DNA of 64,000 nt from Gymnopus androsaceus JB14 (taxonomy: Eukaryota > Basidiomycota > Agaricomycetes > Agaricales > Omphalotaceae). The stretch's first letter is position 1. Each line of letters starts with the position of its first letter. The stretch lies in assembly GCA_009733575.1 (NCBI GenBank), contig ML769517.1:115262-179261 (forward strand). Direction: 5' to 3'. Both the position numbers and the translations under genes were made by a program. Below the pieces are notes generated by a model that was not told where the DNA came from, made no database searches, and saw only the letters and a program-made list of their open reading frames with translations. Below are positions 45,047 through 57,411 of the stretch, piece after piece.

Positions 45047-45818
45047 ATGAGCTTGTTCTTCAAATTCCTTGTTTGTGCCCTCATCGTGGCCGTATCAGCC
45101 AAAGCAACGCTTCCTGCCAGTAGGTTCCATTCTTGTACTCCAAGTCGCTGATCAGGGCTAACCACGACATCTGCTCCTAGTCGGGTCGCTTGATGAGAGC
45201 AATTGTATCGGAGGGATAGTCACAGACTCATCCTACATTGATCCTGATGGCCAACTCGTACAGACTACTGTTACATGCCCGAATGGCATACCCGCGCTTG
45301 GCTTGACAACCCCGCATTCCCCAATCGAAGCCCGTCAAAACAACGTCTGCGGAGAGGGCTGCGGTATGTCGCAGGACTCGCACACAAGCACCAGGACTGA
45401 CCACTTATGACCTTGTTTTCACAGTCGTAGATACCTGCTTTGGTCCCCCAAATCCCGCCAACTTGGACTGCGACAACCTCATCCTGCTCCTTCAGAACAA
45501 CCGTACGTTGAATCACATCTTTGACCTCTTTTTTGTCTCAATGGGTTATTGGGTCTTAGCGGGCACATTCCTTGCCGGTGCAAGTACCACAACACAGTAT
45601 TCTCTAGGCACCTGCACCTGCGCGTTCCTTTCTGGGGTGACGCAATTCGAGTGTAACGAGAGCATGGCAAGTCCACGACCTCTTCCCTGTACAAATGATT
45701 CCTGACCTCACCATACTATTAGGCTCAAGCCTGTCAGGCAATCCAGTCAGCCTGCTCATCTGGTCCAGGAGACTGCTTCGGCCCAACTATTCCGACAGCA
45801 AAATATCAGATCAAGTGA
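45047..45818 (+). CDS. Small secreted Cys-rich protein, Y3-lectin-like
   Basis: Five exons (45047-45119, 45181-45363, 45425-45502, 45560-45666, 45723-45818) give 178 aa. A signal peptide (MSLFFKFLVCALIVAVSAKA) is followed by SYIDPDGQLVQTTVTC, an ARQNNVCGEGC segment, DTCFGPPNPANLDC, GTFLAGASTTTQYSLGTC and a C-terminal part with four more Cys. The spacing of VCG..C, the N-D-C turn and the GTF...YGTC-like block recall glycan-binding protein Y3 of mushrooms. Such proteins bind fungal or insect-type glycans and may act in defence. The last intron uses a GC donor. The family call is by motif memory and moderate only. Confidence 0.7.
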
Positions 45819-46804
45819 GCAATATGCATGATATTTCCATACTCATAGGCAAACATACTGATAATGTGTCCCCCAGTCTTCAATTCAACCCTTGAACGGA
45901 GGAGCAGCTTTGATGCTTGAAGCTCTATGTACAGAGTATACAAAGCCTTCGGTTTCTTTTCTCCTCGAGGCCAATTTTTTTGGATCTCTCTCTAAGGGTC
46001 GGAGCGGATGCCGTTGGCATCTGTTGGGACTTCTACAGGAAAAAATGGGCGTACTTAGTATATATATACGGCATACAAGTCCAAACTAAAATAAGAACAT
46101 GGATCAGTACTTGGTACTCCTTTCGCGATCCGACCTCTTTAATATTCAACTGACTCCTCAAGACAACACTCGACGATTTTCCTACCCTCCGCACCTCCGC
46201 CACATCCCTTTCCCTTCATTTTCCTTCGCACATCTCTCTTTGTCTGCTTCAAAGTTGCGTCACAGAGGAGTCCGCGCCAGTTAGTCGTCTCGCTGTATAA
46301 TATCATGACAGACCATAAATTTGCTTCGTGTACATTCATTGTACTTGGATGAAAATTGCTATTAATGACTCGGATACTTATGTTCTGTGGCTACAAATTA
46401 GACAAAAAGGCGAATATTCCTCAACCTTGTGGTTGGAAAGCAAGTATGAAGAACGAAGTGAATTCGAAAAAAGCGGCTTCTGAGGCTCCTTGGCACTAGA
46501 TAGTGCGGTAAGACTCGACATGATTTAGATAATTACTCGAATGAAAAACAAAATTTTCTATGAACTTTCAATGAAGGGACTTTATCGCGTGTCACCGTGA
46601 AGGAATGCAAGAGGAGCTTGAGCGGAAAGCTAAATTGCCCTTTCTCTCATGAACGTGAGGGTTCCACAAAGTCCTTTACTTGTGTACTACTAAACAAATT
46701 AGAGTGTATACACTCGGTATCTATATTCGGGTCTCAGGCTTTGTAATATGGATTTTTTCCAGAACACGATTGTAAAAATCGTCGATAACAGCTAGTAAAG
46801 TATT
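45819..46804. other. Intergenic, no gene recognised
   Basis: Includes a pyrimidine-rich tract at 46180-46250. No coding structure is seen before the end of the MFS gene. Confidence 0.35.
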
Positions 46805-48767
46805 TCATGCTTTCTCGGAAGTCGCTACCTTTTGTTTTTGACGTTGGCGAATCATAAAGACCATTAAGACCATGAGAGCAACTCCCACAAGTGCGAATAT
46901 CTATTTTTTTTTCAATGAGATGATCACTGAGGGAAAAAATCGCGTACTACGTACACCGCTGAAAACCGCAGGCTTCCACCAAAGCATTTGGCTACCTAAT
47001 AAAGCGCCTTCAATCGCTCCACCTATTTTGAGCATTAACAAGCGTGATTTAGATAGATGGAAGGAGATATGAGCGCACCGAATAAAGCTCCAACGCAGTT
47101 AAGAGAGAAACCGATACCCATCCTGGCGCTTAAGCATTAATCAGCCTCAAGTAAAGGACTGGCTTTGGCTCTCCGACTCACCCAAGTTCCAGTTGGTCCG
47201 TAGCAAATTCGGCTAGCAGGGGATTGGCCAGAGCAACGACTGCCGAGAAATGAGCAGATACCTGAGATGAATAAAACAAGCACGAACATGTCCCCGAAAA
47301 ATACCCATAGAGAATGGCGATTACAATGAAACTACCCTCAGATTTCGCCCCAATCATCCCAAGTATCACAGCTGAGCAGCCAAGCATCGCCATCGTGATC
47401 AGATTTCGAACACCGGCTTTAATCGCAAGGAAACCAGCACTAAGACGTCCAAGAAAACTGAAAACGTTTAAAATGACCAGCTAGAAGACGATCACTGAAT
47501 AAACATGAAGACTTGAAGCCATCGCAAATGTACGTACAATGTAGAAATTAAGATTGCTGGAAAGACCATGTAGCTCAGCATCGAGTTGAATATAGAAGAG
47601 TGGGTAGAAAAAGCCCATGCTGAAAATAAGGAATCTAGACGAAACATTTTCATATGCACTTGTGTAGCATTGAAAAGAGGCTAACCCTAAGCATACAACG
47701 ACATACGCGCCATCCTTCGAGAATTTTATGATCGCTGTCTTGAAAGGCATGCTGCTAGGAGTCGATTGAGGTCTTGTGCGCATCAATAAGCAAGCCAGTA
47801 CGAGCAACCCTGTGACGAGTGCAGCATCGGCGACAGCAGCAGTCTTAAACCCGGAGATATTCAGGATATTGTTGAGCATGATAGGCTGGATGATGGAGCC
47901 CATAGAAGATCCAGAGGCGACGATGGTCATAACAAGTGCTCGACGCTGCCTAAAATAATGCGAAATAACAGCAAAAGATGGCATGTACATCATTCCTTGT
48001 GCAATCCCACATCCGAGTCCCTGGACGAGAATGTTCTGCAATCGAGTGTTAGAAGGGATGGAGTCAAAAGAATTGGAACAATCGTACTTGGTAGAAACTA
48101 TCCGGCTTCGTTAAGCTTAAAAGCCAAAGACAAATGATATCCAGCGCTGCACCTCCCCATACCAAGTAGTAGCTATTAAATTGTAAGTTATAGCGACCAC
48201 AGACAAACGAAAAACTCACAAATATCCTTTGTCGAATAGTCGTCCTGAGATCACCCCGATGATCAAAGTCATAAAAGTGTTCACACCACCAATCCACCTA
48301 GTTCATACTTTTGAGACGTCTTCAACAGACGTACACTTAAAGACCTACGAGATTGTAGAGGTCGGTTCATCGACGATGTAGACCGTGGTGTAATAAGCTG
48401 ATCATAGCCGTTAGATTGAATAAAGATTGTACCCAAATACGCCAATAAACTGACCTTGGTATACTCCAAAGGACTGGGCATAACTGCGTAGGCTCAGAAT
48501 CCGAATAAAAAAAATCTAATTATCAAGGCTCACCCGAAACTGCAGAATTGAACGAGAAAACTGTTCAACAAATCCTGAAGTTTAGCAACACTTTGAGGTA
48601 AGACATATTTTCACTCACGCTCCAAAAACCGTCGTCCATCCAGCCAAACCACCTTCAAGGAAGTTATCTGGGGAATTTGTGACAGTATTCTCTTTCTTTT
48701 CTTTCTCTAACTCGTTGTTAGGTGTTGTTGAACCGACAGTAGCAACGCTCTCCGGAACACTAGGCAT
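46805..48767 (-). CDS. MFS transporter, monocarboxylate-permease type
   Basis: Starts at ATG 48767 (MPSVPESVATVGS) with a hydrophilic N-tail, then ten or more small exons. Recognisable pieces are GGLAGWTTVFGA (first helix), YAQSFGVYQ, WIGGVNTFMTLIIGVISGRL, CGIAQGMMYMPSFAVISHYF followed by RQRRALVMTIVASGSSMGSI, a central loop RTRPQSTPSS, FFYPLFYIQLDAELHGLS, a C-terminal MGIGFSLNCVGALFG and a last helix ending MIRQRQKQKVATSEKA with TGA at 46807-46805. This order is that of fungal monocarboxylate-porter-like MFS proteins, with about 12 membrane segments. The substrate is unknown. The reading looks intact; exon edges were not all fixed. Confidence 0.85.
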
Positions 48768-49312
48768 TTTTGGATAAAGGTCAATCTTCGATGATTAGAG
48801 GAATGGAAGTGTCGATGTGCACGCGATGCATTTCTTTTAAACAACATACCTCGGTTGCCAAAATGGGGAATGGTAAAGATTGCCCTGTCCGATTTTGGGT
48901 TAATCATCCTGTTTGGTCACATTTTATGACGACTGTGCATTGAGATCGAGAAGGAGGCAAGTTGAGACAAGTATCGCAGCTAGATGGCTGAGATTGAATA
49001 TTCTATTGAAACCTCGTCCGAAGCCGATAACAGTCCAAAAGATTTTTAATCATGCTAACGGCCCCGGAAAACATTTGAACAACATCGGGTCAACCTGTGC
49101 ACATTACCGAAACAGTAGCACATGGATCAAACTAACCGTCGACCTTGCTCTCAGGCTCATGCAGCCGCTGCTCTCCGAATTCGCATATCACTTTTGACCC
49201 TTTCTCATCAACTCGCCACTCTCCGAATTTGCATTTGAACGATCGAGGGACATTTTTGCGCAAGGTCGTCAGCTATTGTAGTCCGAAAAAATGCTTGACG
49301 CTCACATGGAGC
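48768..49312. other. Intergenic between MFS start and F-box end
   Basis: No recognised gene; it should contain the MFS promoter. Confidence 0.35.
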
Positions 49313-50866
49313 TCATACAATGAACAATACGTTAAAGGATTTTGTTCTATCAAAGTAAACCATCTTGTCGCTCTGAATCACACTATCAAGCGATAGATAG
49401 TCGTACCAGTTCGGCTTGACTTCGTAGTGGAGGGGACCTACAGTGTGTCGACCCTCAATACCATCCTGCACGTTAAGCCAGCCACGATACCAGTCCCTTG
49501 AGCTAATGTCCAGCTCATCAATGAAGAAGCCTTCAACGGTAGGTATTCGTTGCGCAATATGCGATGTATAACCAATCATAGCAGCTTCCACCTCTATAGG
49601 CGCGGGAGTAGCAGTATCGTTTGTAAAACCCAGAATCGCAAGCCGGGGGCGGAGCAAGTTCACCACCTGGAGTGAAGAAAAACGGCACAAGGAACTGACA
49701 AGCTCGTCCTAGGATGAAATCAGTGAATCTGAAGAAGGAAGAGAAAAAAGAAACATACAAAAGGCTCGGCGCCAGACAGATTTTCAAGAGTCAATATAGA
49801 GATCTGAGGGTAGAAGGAATGCGCAAGATCTAAGATCCGCTCTCCCTCTGACCTCTCCGATAGATTTAAAGACAACCCAGACACGAGCCAATCACTGAAA
49901 GGTTCTGGAGCGGACGAAGTTAACCCTGGGCTGGTTCGAGTAATAGCAAAACCTCTGATACTCAGTGTAGCATCCAAACCCACTCTCCGAGCCTCTTCAA
50001 CGAATGGCTTAAGAAAAGGACGGAGAGGATTCCGCGTGAAGATAATCCGGTTGCGAATATGAGACGCGTAAAAGCTGATTTTCCTTAAGAATGGATGTCC
50101 GCGAGTAAATTCGGGGAGCCAGGTGGGAGAGATAGCGATTCTGCCCATGGTTATTGTGAGTTCACAGAGACCCGGGAATTTATGGGCTGTAAATGAGCTG
50201 TTCGCCTGTAGTCGCCCATTCTCGCTTATGTATAAATGCTTTATCTGCATGCCGCACTGAAAGTATTTTTTGGCCTCTTCTAGAGTGTCTCTATCATGAA
50301 ACTTTTCGCGGTCGAGGATGACTTTTGCTAGATTGAGGTCCGATGGCGGGGAGTTCGCTTCATTGAATAGGTCTTCGCAGAGCCCCAACGACTCAACAAC
50401 GATACTTGAGACAGGGTGGTCATTAAGTAGAAAGGTGGTGACGGGCCTTTCAAGTCGAATCCTTTTCAGATTAATTCGCGAGAGGTTTGGCAAATGGCGA
50501 AGAAGGTCTATGATCGTTTTCCCTGATGAGCAGTCATCAAGATCGAGCGACCTACAGTACGCCATATTCAGCAAGGTTTGATTGGACTCCAGCGAAAGTA
50601 GGTACTTGCCTGATACATAAAGCAAATATTTCGTTCGCGATACACTGCATCATGAGTTTCTCCAGATGCTCTATGCCTTGGACCTTGACATATGCGAATA
50701 AAAATGGGTAGCATATTCGCCGCAATTGGCGACTGGCCATAGAAAGAGGGAAGATTCTAGTCTGTGCACATTTCCAGCGAAAATGGAGCATCTCCCACTC
50801 GAGAAAGGTCTCCGTATCACTCACTAAGCATTCCACTACAGCTTGAATGAGTTCTTCAGGATACAT
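49313..50866 (-). CDS. F-box/LRR-like protein
   Basis: Three exons: 50866-50610, 50551-49759 and 49708-49313 (1446 nt, 481 aa). It begins MYPEELIQAVVECL, a short F-box-like helix, with SMASRQLRRICYPFLFAYV in the usual place. The rest is leucine-rich (DLLRHLPNLSRINLKRIRL, FPGLCELTITMGRI, FLRKISFYASHIRN, ILTLENLSG). Intron 1 has a GC donor (CAG|GCAAGT) and restores the frame between ALCI and RSLDLDD. Intron 2 is GTATGT...CCTAG. Such proteins are numerous in agaricomycetes and probably supply substrates to SCF ligases. No specific target can be inferred. Confidence 0.75.
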
Positions 50867-51188
50867 GGTGGTAGTAAGCCTCGAGCAAGCCTCGAGGAAT
50901 CACTGGCCAAGCGCCCGAGTTGTCCGCCTTTGGTCCCATCGAGAGTTTTGCACATTTCAGAAATATAGAAGTCTAATATATATTAATAAGTAATTAGTAA
51001 GTATTCTTCGATATTGGCAAATGCTACCTGGAGGTCAATCCTTCTTTTGCCCTTTCGGTCCTCAGAGTCTTGTGTTGAAGTTGTGGCTGGCGCCTATAGA
51101 CGCCTGTTTGGAAATGAGCGCTATTTGCACAGCCATCAAACGCGTCTTCCAAATTCGTCGATGATGACTCCAATCTTCTTCCCCAACG

Positions 51189-53214
51189 ATGCACCGTTGG
51201 CACTCGTACAAATGTAAAACACCTCTAATAAGCACTTTCCGCAAACTCAGCACCAATGCCTCCTCCGAAGAACTGGTAGTCAATATTCCCAAGGTCGACG
51301 TGTACCGTTTTGGAGACGGGAAACATGCTCAGCCATTGTTTCGAGATTTAAATTGGACAGTAAAGGAAGGTGAAAGCTGGGCTGTTATAGGAAGTGGGGG
51401 CGGCGGAGAAAAGACCGCTTTGTTCAATGTATAGTTTATGTTATTTCCTAAATTGCTAACTTTTAAATTCTGTTTCAGACACTCCTTGGGCGTTATCGAA
51501 TAGCCCCATACCCTCCTCCGCCAGGTGGACTTTTCCCGTTTTTGACACTGGCAGGTCTTGATCCATACTCTGAAGTCTCTATTGTCTCCTTTGGCCATCG
51601 ACAGCAGGCCGGCGGAGCTTTCTATGACTATTCTGCTCGGTATGGTGCTGTGCACGAAGAAGACCGACTGACTCTTCGCCAGAGCATGTTCCCAGAAACT
51701 ATTCCTCCACTTCGTATGCCTTACGAGGACACTAATGATACGCCTGAACCTGTGCCCGCCATCTCGGTTGAAGAAAGCACTCGGTTCAACGAGTTGGTGG
51801 CGCAGATGGGCCTCGGTCAGTTCCTTGACCTTCCTTTGATTGCCTTGAGCAACGGACAGACGCGTCGCGCAAGGATTCTGAAAGCTGTCTTGAAGAAGCC
51901 CAAGCTCCTGTTACTTGACGAGCCTCTGACAGGGCTTGATGTCAAGACGCGTCCGTTGCTTCTAAGCACACTGCACGGTCTACATGTCAAGAAGGAACCC
52001 AGGGTTATCATAGGACTGCGAGGGCAGGACGCGCTTCCTGATTGGGTAGACCATGTCGTTTATGTCAAGGGAACGATGGTCACGGCTGGAGAGAGGGAAA
52101 GTGTTCTGAGGGAGCTTGAACTCGGATTAGGTGGTTGGGCTGGCCAACCAAAGAAAACCAAGAGCACAGCGAACCCTACTCCGAAAATCGGACAGATTCT
52201 GATTGATCTCAAGAACGTCAAGGTCCAGTACAGCGATCGCAAAGTACTTGATCAGCTTTCCTGGCAGATCAGGCAAGGAGAACGATGGCATTTAGTCGGA
52301 GAGAATGGTACGTTACTCTGAGCTCCTCCAGCGACACTTAGTGATTTCTATTTGACATTTTAGGTTCTGGCAAAACTACACTTCTCTCCCTCATTACAGG
52401 TGACCATCCCCAATCCTATACCCAGACCCGCTATCCCCCGCAAGATTCGTCATCTAGCGATAGTCCACGCGAAACTTCCTCCCACCTGCAACTTTTCTCG
52501 CAGCCCCGGTCACGCCTTCCTACTACCCTTCTACGCTCCGCCATCGCGATACTGTCTCCCGAGCTCTTCGATGCTTTCCCGAGACGCTCTAATATGACTG
52601 TCTGGGATGTAATTGGAACAGGATTTGACGGCGACTTTGTGCCCAAAGGTAAAAAGAGCGTCGGTAGCGGGATAGGGATGCAAGTTAGTTCTAGCCTGAG
52701 CAGAGAAGGTCGAGGAGGCTGCGAAGGTTCGATGGAAGGCCAAGATGGATGGAACGAGGAGGAAAGTTGGAGAATGGCTCGGGTATGGGAAGTATTAGAA
52801 GCACTCGGACCGGAAGCTTGGAAGCGTGCAAATGCTAGTGAAAGCATAATAACCACCCCATCTCCCGCTTCGTCACCGTCTTCAAGTTTAACACACCAAT
52901 TCGCTCAAACCTCATTCCCATCCCTTCCTCTTCCCCAACAGCGCATTGTTTTGCTCATGCGCGCTCTTGTTGGTCGTCCGCCGTTGATATTGTTGGATGA
53001 AGTTTGGAGCGGAATGGACGAAACGATGGTGAGAGTTGCAAGGGAATATCTACAGGGTGATCATTTGGTGGCAGGCGGAGCAGGAGTCGGTCCAGGTCAA
53101 GCAGTTGTAGTGATCACTCACTGGGAAGAAGAGGTTCCATGGAACCGTGATGAGGATGCAGGTGTATTTCGAAAGTTTAGGTTGAGTGGAGGGAAAGGAT
53201 GGGTGGAAGAGTGA
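51189..53214 (+). CDS. Soluble ABC ATPase with two nucleotide-binding domains (YDR061W-like)
   Basis: Three exons (51189-51428, 51479-52307, 52364-53214) encode 639 aa and no membrane segments. Domain 1 has an odd P-loop GSGGGGEKTALF, signature ALSNGQTRRA and Walker B PKLLLLDEPLTGLD. Domain 2 has P-loop GENGSGKTTLLSLITG (split by intron 2), a weak signature LPLPQQRIVL, Walker B PPLILLDEVWSGMD and switch His in VVVITHW. The two-domain soluble layout matches the fungal family of yeast YDR061W, of unknown role. The N-terminus (RWHSYK...STFRKLST) is basic and hydroxylated, like a mitochondrial presequence; this is inference. Another start further upstream by splicing is possible. Confidence 0.85.
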
Positions 53215-53545
53215 ATATATGTATGTAGTGTTATAGCTCATTTACTTGCTCAAGTTGGTTGTAAGTACCAACATGTTTAACTGTGATCAACAGAACTTAT
53301 TCTCTTGACAGGCTGGGCTTGAAATTGAAAAGTCATGCTTTTTTAAAATTTAGCTACAGTGATGGCAAATATGTTTTGCATTAGTGCAAGGCACTACTGC
53401 GTGAATGGGTAAGCAAAGTATTGCAGGCTGGTGTAGTGTGGTTGTGTACATTGGCGCTTCACTCAGTTATTCTCATGCTACTGTGGCTGTACATGCATCT
53501 CCCGGGGCCTCAACCAATAGCGGGTTCGCTTTGCTCACCCAACTA
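53215..53545. other. 3' flank of the ABC gene
   Basis: No gene recognised; the plus frame at 53405 has no domain and runs into the MITE. Confidence 0.35.
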
Positions 53546-53758
53546 TTGATGCACACCCCCAAATTGGGCCAATGGGCACTTAAGCACTTTGAACCGCCAT
53601 GTCTCATCAAAAAAGCCTGTTGGACTTCCTTGCATGAAAATGACACCTATTAAGCATCATGTAGTACTCCTATACTCAAAAATCATGATTCTTTTGAGCA
53701 GTACACTGAGGAACAATGCTTAAGCGCCCACCTTCCTGATTTGGGGGGTGTGCATCAA
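53546..53758. mobile_element. TA-flanked MITE, 213 bp
   Basis: The ends TTGATGCACACCCCC and its complement are flanked by TA at 53544-53545 and 53759-53760. The arms remain partly complementary further in (CACTTAAGCA / GCTTAAGCG). No coding capacity. It marks the border between the gene-rich middle and the repeat-rich right end. Confidence 0.65.
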
Positions 53759-55499
53759 TAGTTGCCGTCACTGTATCTATTTTGGTCTCTTCCCTCTGCA
53801 ACCCAAAATAGTGTGCCCAATGCATGAAAAATGATTGATTGATGGGTATGCATTAATACACCAAATTTTTGGCAAGACCTCGAGAATGCGATTCTTGACA
53901 AGTTCGCTTCTAGAGACAGTATAAGAGAGCTATAGTGAGCCCGAGCTGATAGCTGTAACAAGTCTAATAAGTGTGGAAGTACTCGGACCAACAGAGCCAT
54001 GGTATTGAACTGAATATCAGCTCTAAGTAGTTTGTAGGAATCCGTAGTCCAGTAGCGGAGTCTCACTGGCATGTCAACACCAGAACTCATATTAAAAGAG
54101 GCACATCACCCACATAGACTCGAGCTCAAAAGGATACACTCTGAAGACAAGTAACTCAGGGATTATGGAAGGATATAGACTTTGCAAAATGGGACAGAAC
54201 CAATTCCAGTGGGCTGATGCCAAGATTGTCATGATAGCTGAAGGGTACTTCAAAGCTTGATACCGAGGAAGCGCTAATAATCTGTTTGTTGCCAAACAAT
54301 GGATAAACGGCATATGCCGAAAGGACAAAACAAGGACAGGAGGATTGACGAAGCCAAGAGAGTATACGTAGACCCTTGAAGTGACGTGTACCAGTATCGG
54401 AAGGCATACGTGTCTGCCGAGAAACGGAAGAAACAACGCGTAATAGACAGAGATTCGAGCTAGGAGAATAACACCATACATTAGTTGGTGTTTTCCCACA
54501 TGAATATACTGCAGGGATATAGAGATATGGGTATGGTTGGGAAGCTACAAGGACGGAGAATGATAATATGAAAGAAGGAAAGGAGGACACAATAAGTTAC
54601 AATGAGGAACAGAACTATGATGGGATTAGTGAGCACGGCACTGGACATGCGTCAGCTACATAGCAGTACACGTCACCCAGGAAAGGACCAAAGGTGTATA
54701 ACCCAGATAGAAATAGGGTATAATACCCATAAGAAGCATATGAACGGACATTAGGATTGCAGATATATGCATATACTGACTACTTTATTATAATTTCTTC
54801 TTTTTCTGAACAAGTTGTACCATTTCTCCAGATTCTCGAAGTACTATATTATTTAACTGGCATCTGGCTGAGAGTAGTATAAAAGCCTAGCTATATTTCC
54901 TTTGCAAAACAAGTTACCTTTGGACCTCATTTGTTGCTAGTGTGAATCCTTGTTGACGTAGCTATGGCTGAGACAGGAAAGGTACCACTCCCTTGTGAAC
55001 CAAAGTAATACTTTGTGTGGTATGGAAAAGAGTTGTTTATTGCGTCCAGCATTAGAGACTTATAATCCTGACAACTGTGAAAACCCCAACTTATAACAAG
55101 TCAAATTGTTGTTTTAGTTTCAAGGAGTCTAGTGTGACCACCGAGAAATGACCATCTGTTGCAACTGAGCTCAGGTGTACAGGAAACAAACTGTCTGTTG
55201 TCCTGAGTGGTTTTGCCCTACTTTTGGGAATCACTTTGTTGAACCAAGCCATATTGTTGGTGGTTCTTTTTGTTGTCATTGTTATATTTTTGCCCCTATC
55301 ATTGCCCCGAATCAGTATAGATTGATTAGAAAAGGAGATCCTATCCTTCAATTGTCTACCAGCATCACTTTGAGAAACACCAGTCACTTTCGAGAGACAG
55401 ATAGAGTATTTTCTTTGTGGAACCTTTGACAACGCACCCTTGCTATTTAAATTGATAGTCAAACCCCCTGTGTTCCAATCGCTTAGTGTTGATTGCTCT
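53759..55499. other. Repeat-type DNA, no gene recognised
   Basis: A promoter-like AGTATAAAAGCC lies near 54876. Overlapping minus frames at 54092-54590 and 55091-55636 show no domain. It could include the 5' terminal region of the DIRS-like element. Confidence 0.3.
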
Positions 55500-55906
55500 A
55501 CACTACTTGAACCAATGGACCAACAGCTTGTTAGCGTTGATGCTGATACTGCTGAAAATGGGACAGAGATCCAAAGGTAAGTGCGAGTGGTATTGGTGTG
55601 CACGTCACATGTTTTTTGATTTGGTGGGGAAACCAACTGCTAGCTGAAGCTGCGTGAGCATGCGAACGGCTAGCATAAGTGAAAGATAAGGAAAGCAAAT
55701 AATAATGAAGTGTATTTAAACTAGAACTAGCTCATTGAATTGATCATGTGAAACATGTATCAATTGACATTGAGCTTGTTTTGCGTGTCCATTACCTTCG
55801 TTCTATTTGCTAGTTGCATAATACGCTCCATCTTGTCACTCCTCTTGTTTTCCTTGCCTCTGGCCTTTGACTTTCTGGGTTGAGCTTCGGAATCTGTACT
55901 TGAAAG

Positions 55907-57315
55907 ATGATGGGAATCCTAGCCAATACTGGTATTGCGGGTTCATTAACAGACATATACAATTTCAATGGTCATATCAAGCTTCCACCAGCTTTGACGC
56001 CAACAGGATGTACTCTGTGCACTAGGAACGTGCATAACTGTGCTGCAGAAAAGTTCAACAAAGATAGAGTCAACATGACATTAGATTGTCATGACAACAC
56101 ATCTTGCACAGTTACTCAGGATGTGGCACCACTTAAACCACTCTACGGTATACTCCAAGAAGAATTCAAGGAGCTCATATTCAGCAAACTGTATTGCACG
56201 GAAGTAGGGCCTCTTCCACTTTTCTTGAGAGAGAAAATTGTTTGGGAGCATTTGACCAATGCAGAAAAGTCAGAAAAGGATAAGGCTGGCAAAGAAAAAG
56301 CTGGAAAGTCTATTAGAGGTTCTATGGTGTTGGGGAAACCTATTACTCGCATCCCGGGACAGTGACCAGATATTGACATAGCTGACATAGTCCTTTATTC
56401 CATATCCAACAAACTGTACCTCCCTATAAATTGGTTCACAAATATTCACCTGGGTCATATTCAGCACTGTTTACATGAACTCCATATGAAGCTCATACAA
56501 CTGGATCCTTCGACTGATGTTCCCAACCCTGACAAGGTTCAGGTCTTTGATATAGCCAAGATGGTAGCTTTCTGGGGCTCGGACAAGACCTACACTTGTT
56601 TAACCCCTTTGAAATGGCAAGAGGCCACCAAGAACCTACTGGCAGCTCTTCTTCTCCTCTGTGAGACACTGTCCCCAGTGGAGGAGCTCACTCATCACAC
56701 ATTTGCAGGAGAATTTGAAAAACATCGAAAATTCTTCATCCACTATTTGGACCTCAAGGAGACCTACAGGACTGGTATTCTTTTGAGCATGGTGCACGCC
56801 ATGATATTCTGAAGGGTACATTATTCAATAATGCTTATTACGTTCAACAGGTCAATGGTTACATGCATGCAAAAGAAGCAGCAGCCCTTATGATCCCACC
56901 CTCAAATCCACTCAAAAGAACTTCAGACTCAGATCTCCATTTGCAAAACAAGGTGGGGCGAAACTTGAACGACTCTCCAGGATCTTCTCAACCTGATGGC
57001 AAAACAGGGCTTCGAAACACCTCTTCATCACTGCTGTGCCTCTCCTGCTGCAGCCTGCATATCTTTTGTTTTGTGATTACCCAGCTGGCACATCCTCATT
57101 TGCAGATGGAAAACTGTGTTTCTCATCAACATGCGAAGGTTTGCTTTGGACAGCAAAACCTTTACGGGGCTGAGAACAACAGATTTGCATTGACTACAAC
57201 CTCCCAGCGGGCTGTAAAGGTGCCCATGATGACAGATGGCTTCACATTTGTAGTCTATGTGGCAAGGACCATGCAGCTTTGTCTTGTTCCTCATCATGCA
57301 GTCAGGTTTTAGATG
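55907..57315 (+). pseudogene. gag: DIRS-like gag region with C-terminal zinc finger
   Basis: Open stretches 55907-56365, 56486-56812 and 56863-57312 read a coherent but frame-shifted protein: WEHLTNAEKSEKD, WQEATKNLLAALLLLCETL, KHRKFFIHYLDLKE, an alternative frame WYSFEHGARHDILKG, then RTSDSDLHLQNKVGRNL. Near 57240-57290 another frame reads HICSLCGKDHAALSC, a C-x2-C...H...C knuckle like those ending the gag of agaricomycete YR elements. At least three frame changes are needed, so it is dead. Confidence 0.55.
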
Positions 57316-57411
57316 GTGCATTCCATATTTGACATGAGGCCACGCCGGTAGCTCAGGCTTCTAGTCCAGGTGCAACCATCTCTCCTTCTTCCAATATAGA
57401 TTTTCCTCCTC

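Noticed and set aside
16361..53214. Secondary-metabolite or xylan-use gene cluster
   Set aside because: No core synthase is present, and NmrA, MYND, GH115, MFS, F-box and ABC genes have no shared pathway beyond the AA9/GH115 pair.
55091..55636. 181-codon minus-strand frame at the left of the DIRS-like element
   Set aside because: Begins at a non-fixed start, no recognised domain, and lies opposite to the element's coding strand; likely a shadow.
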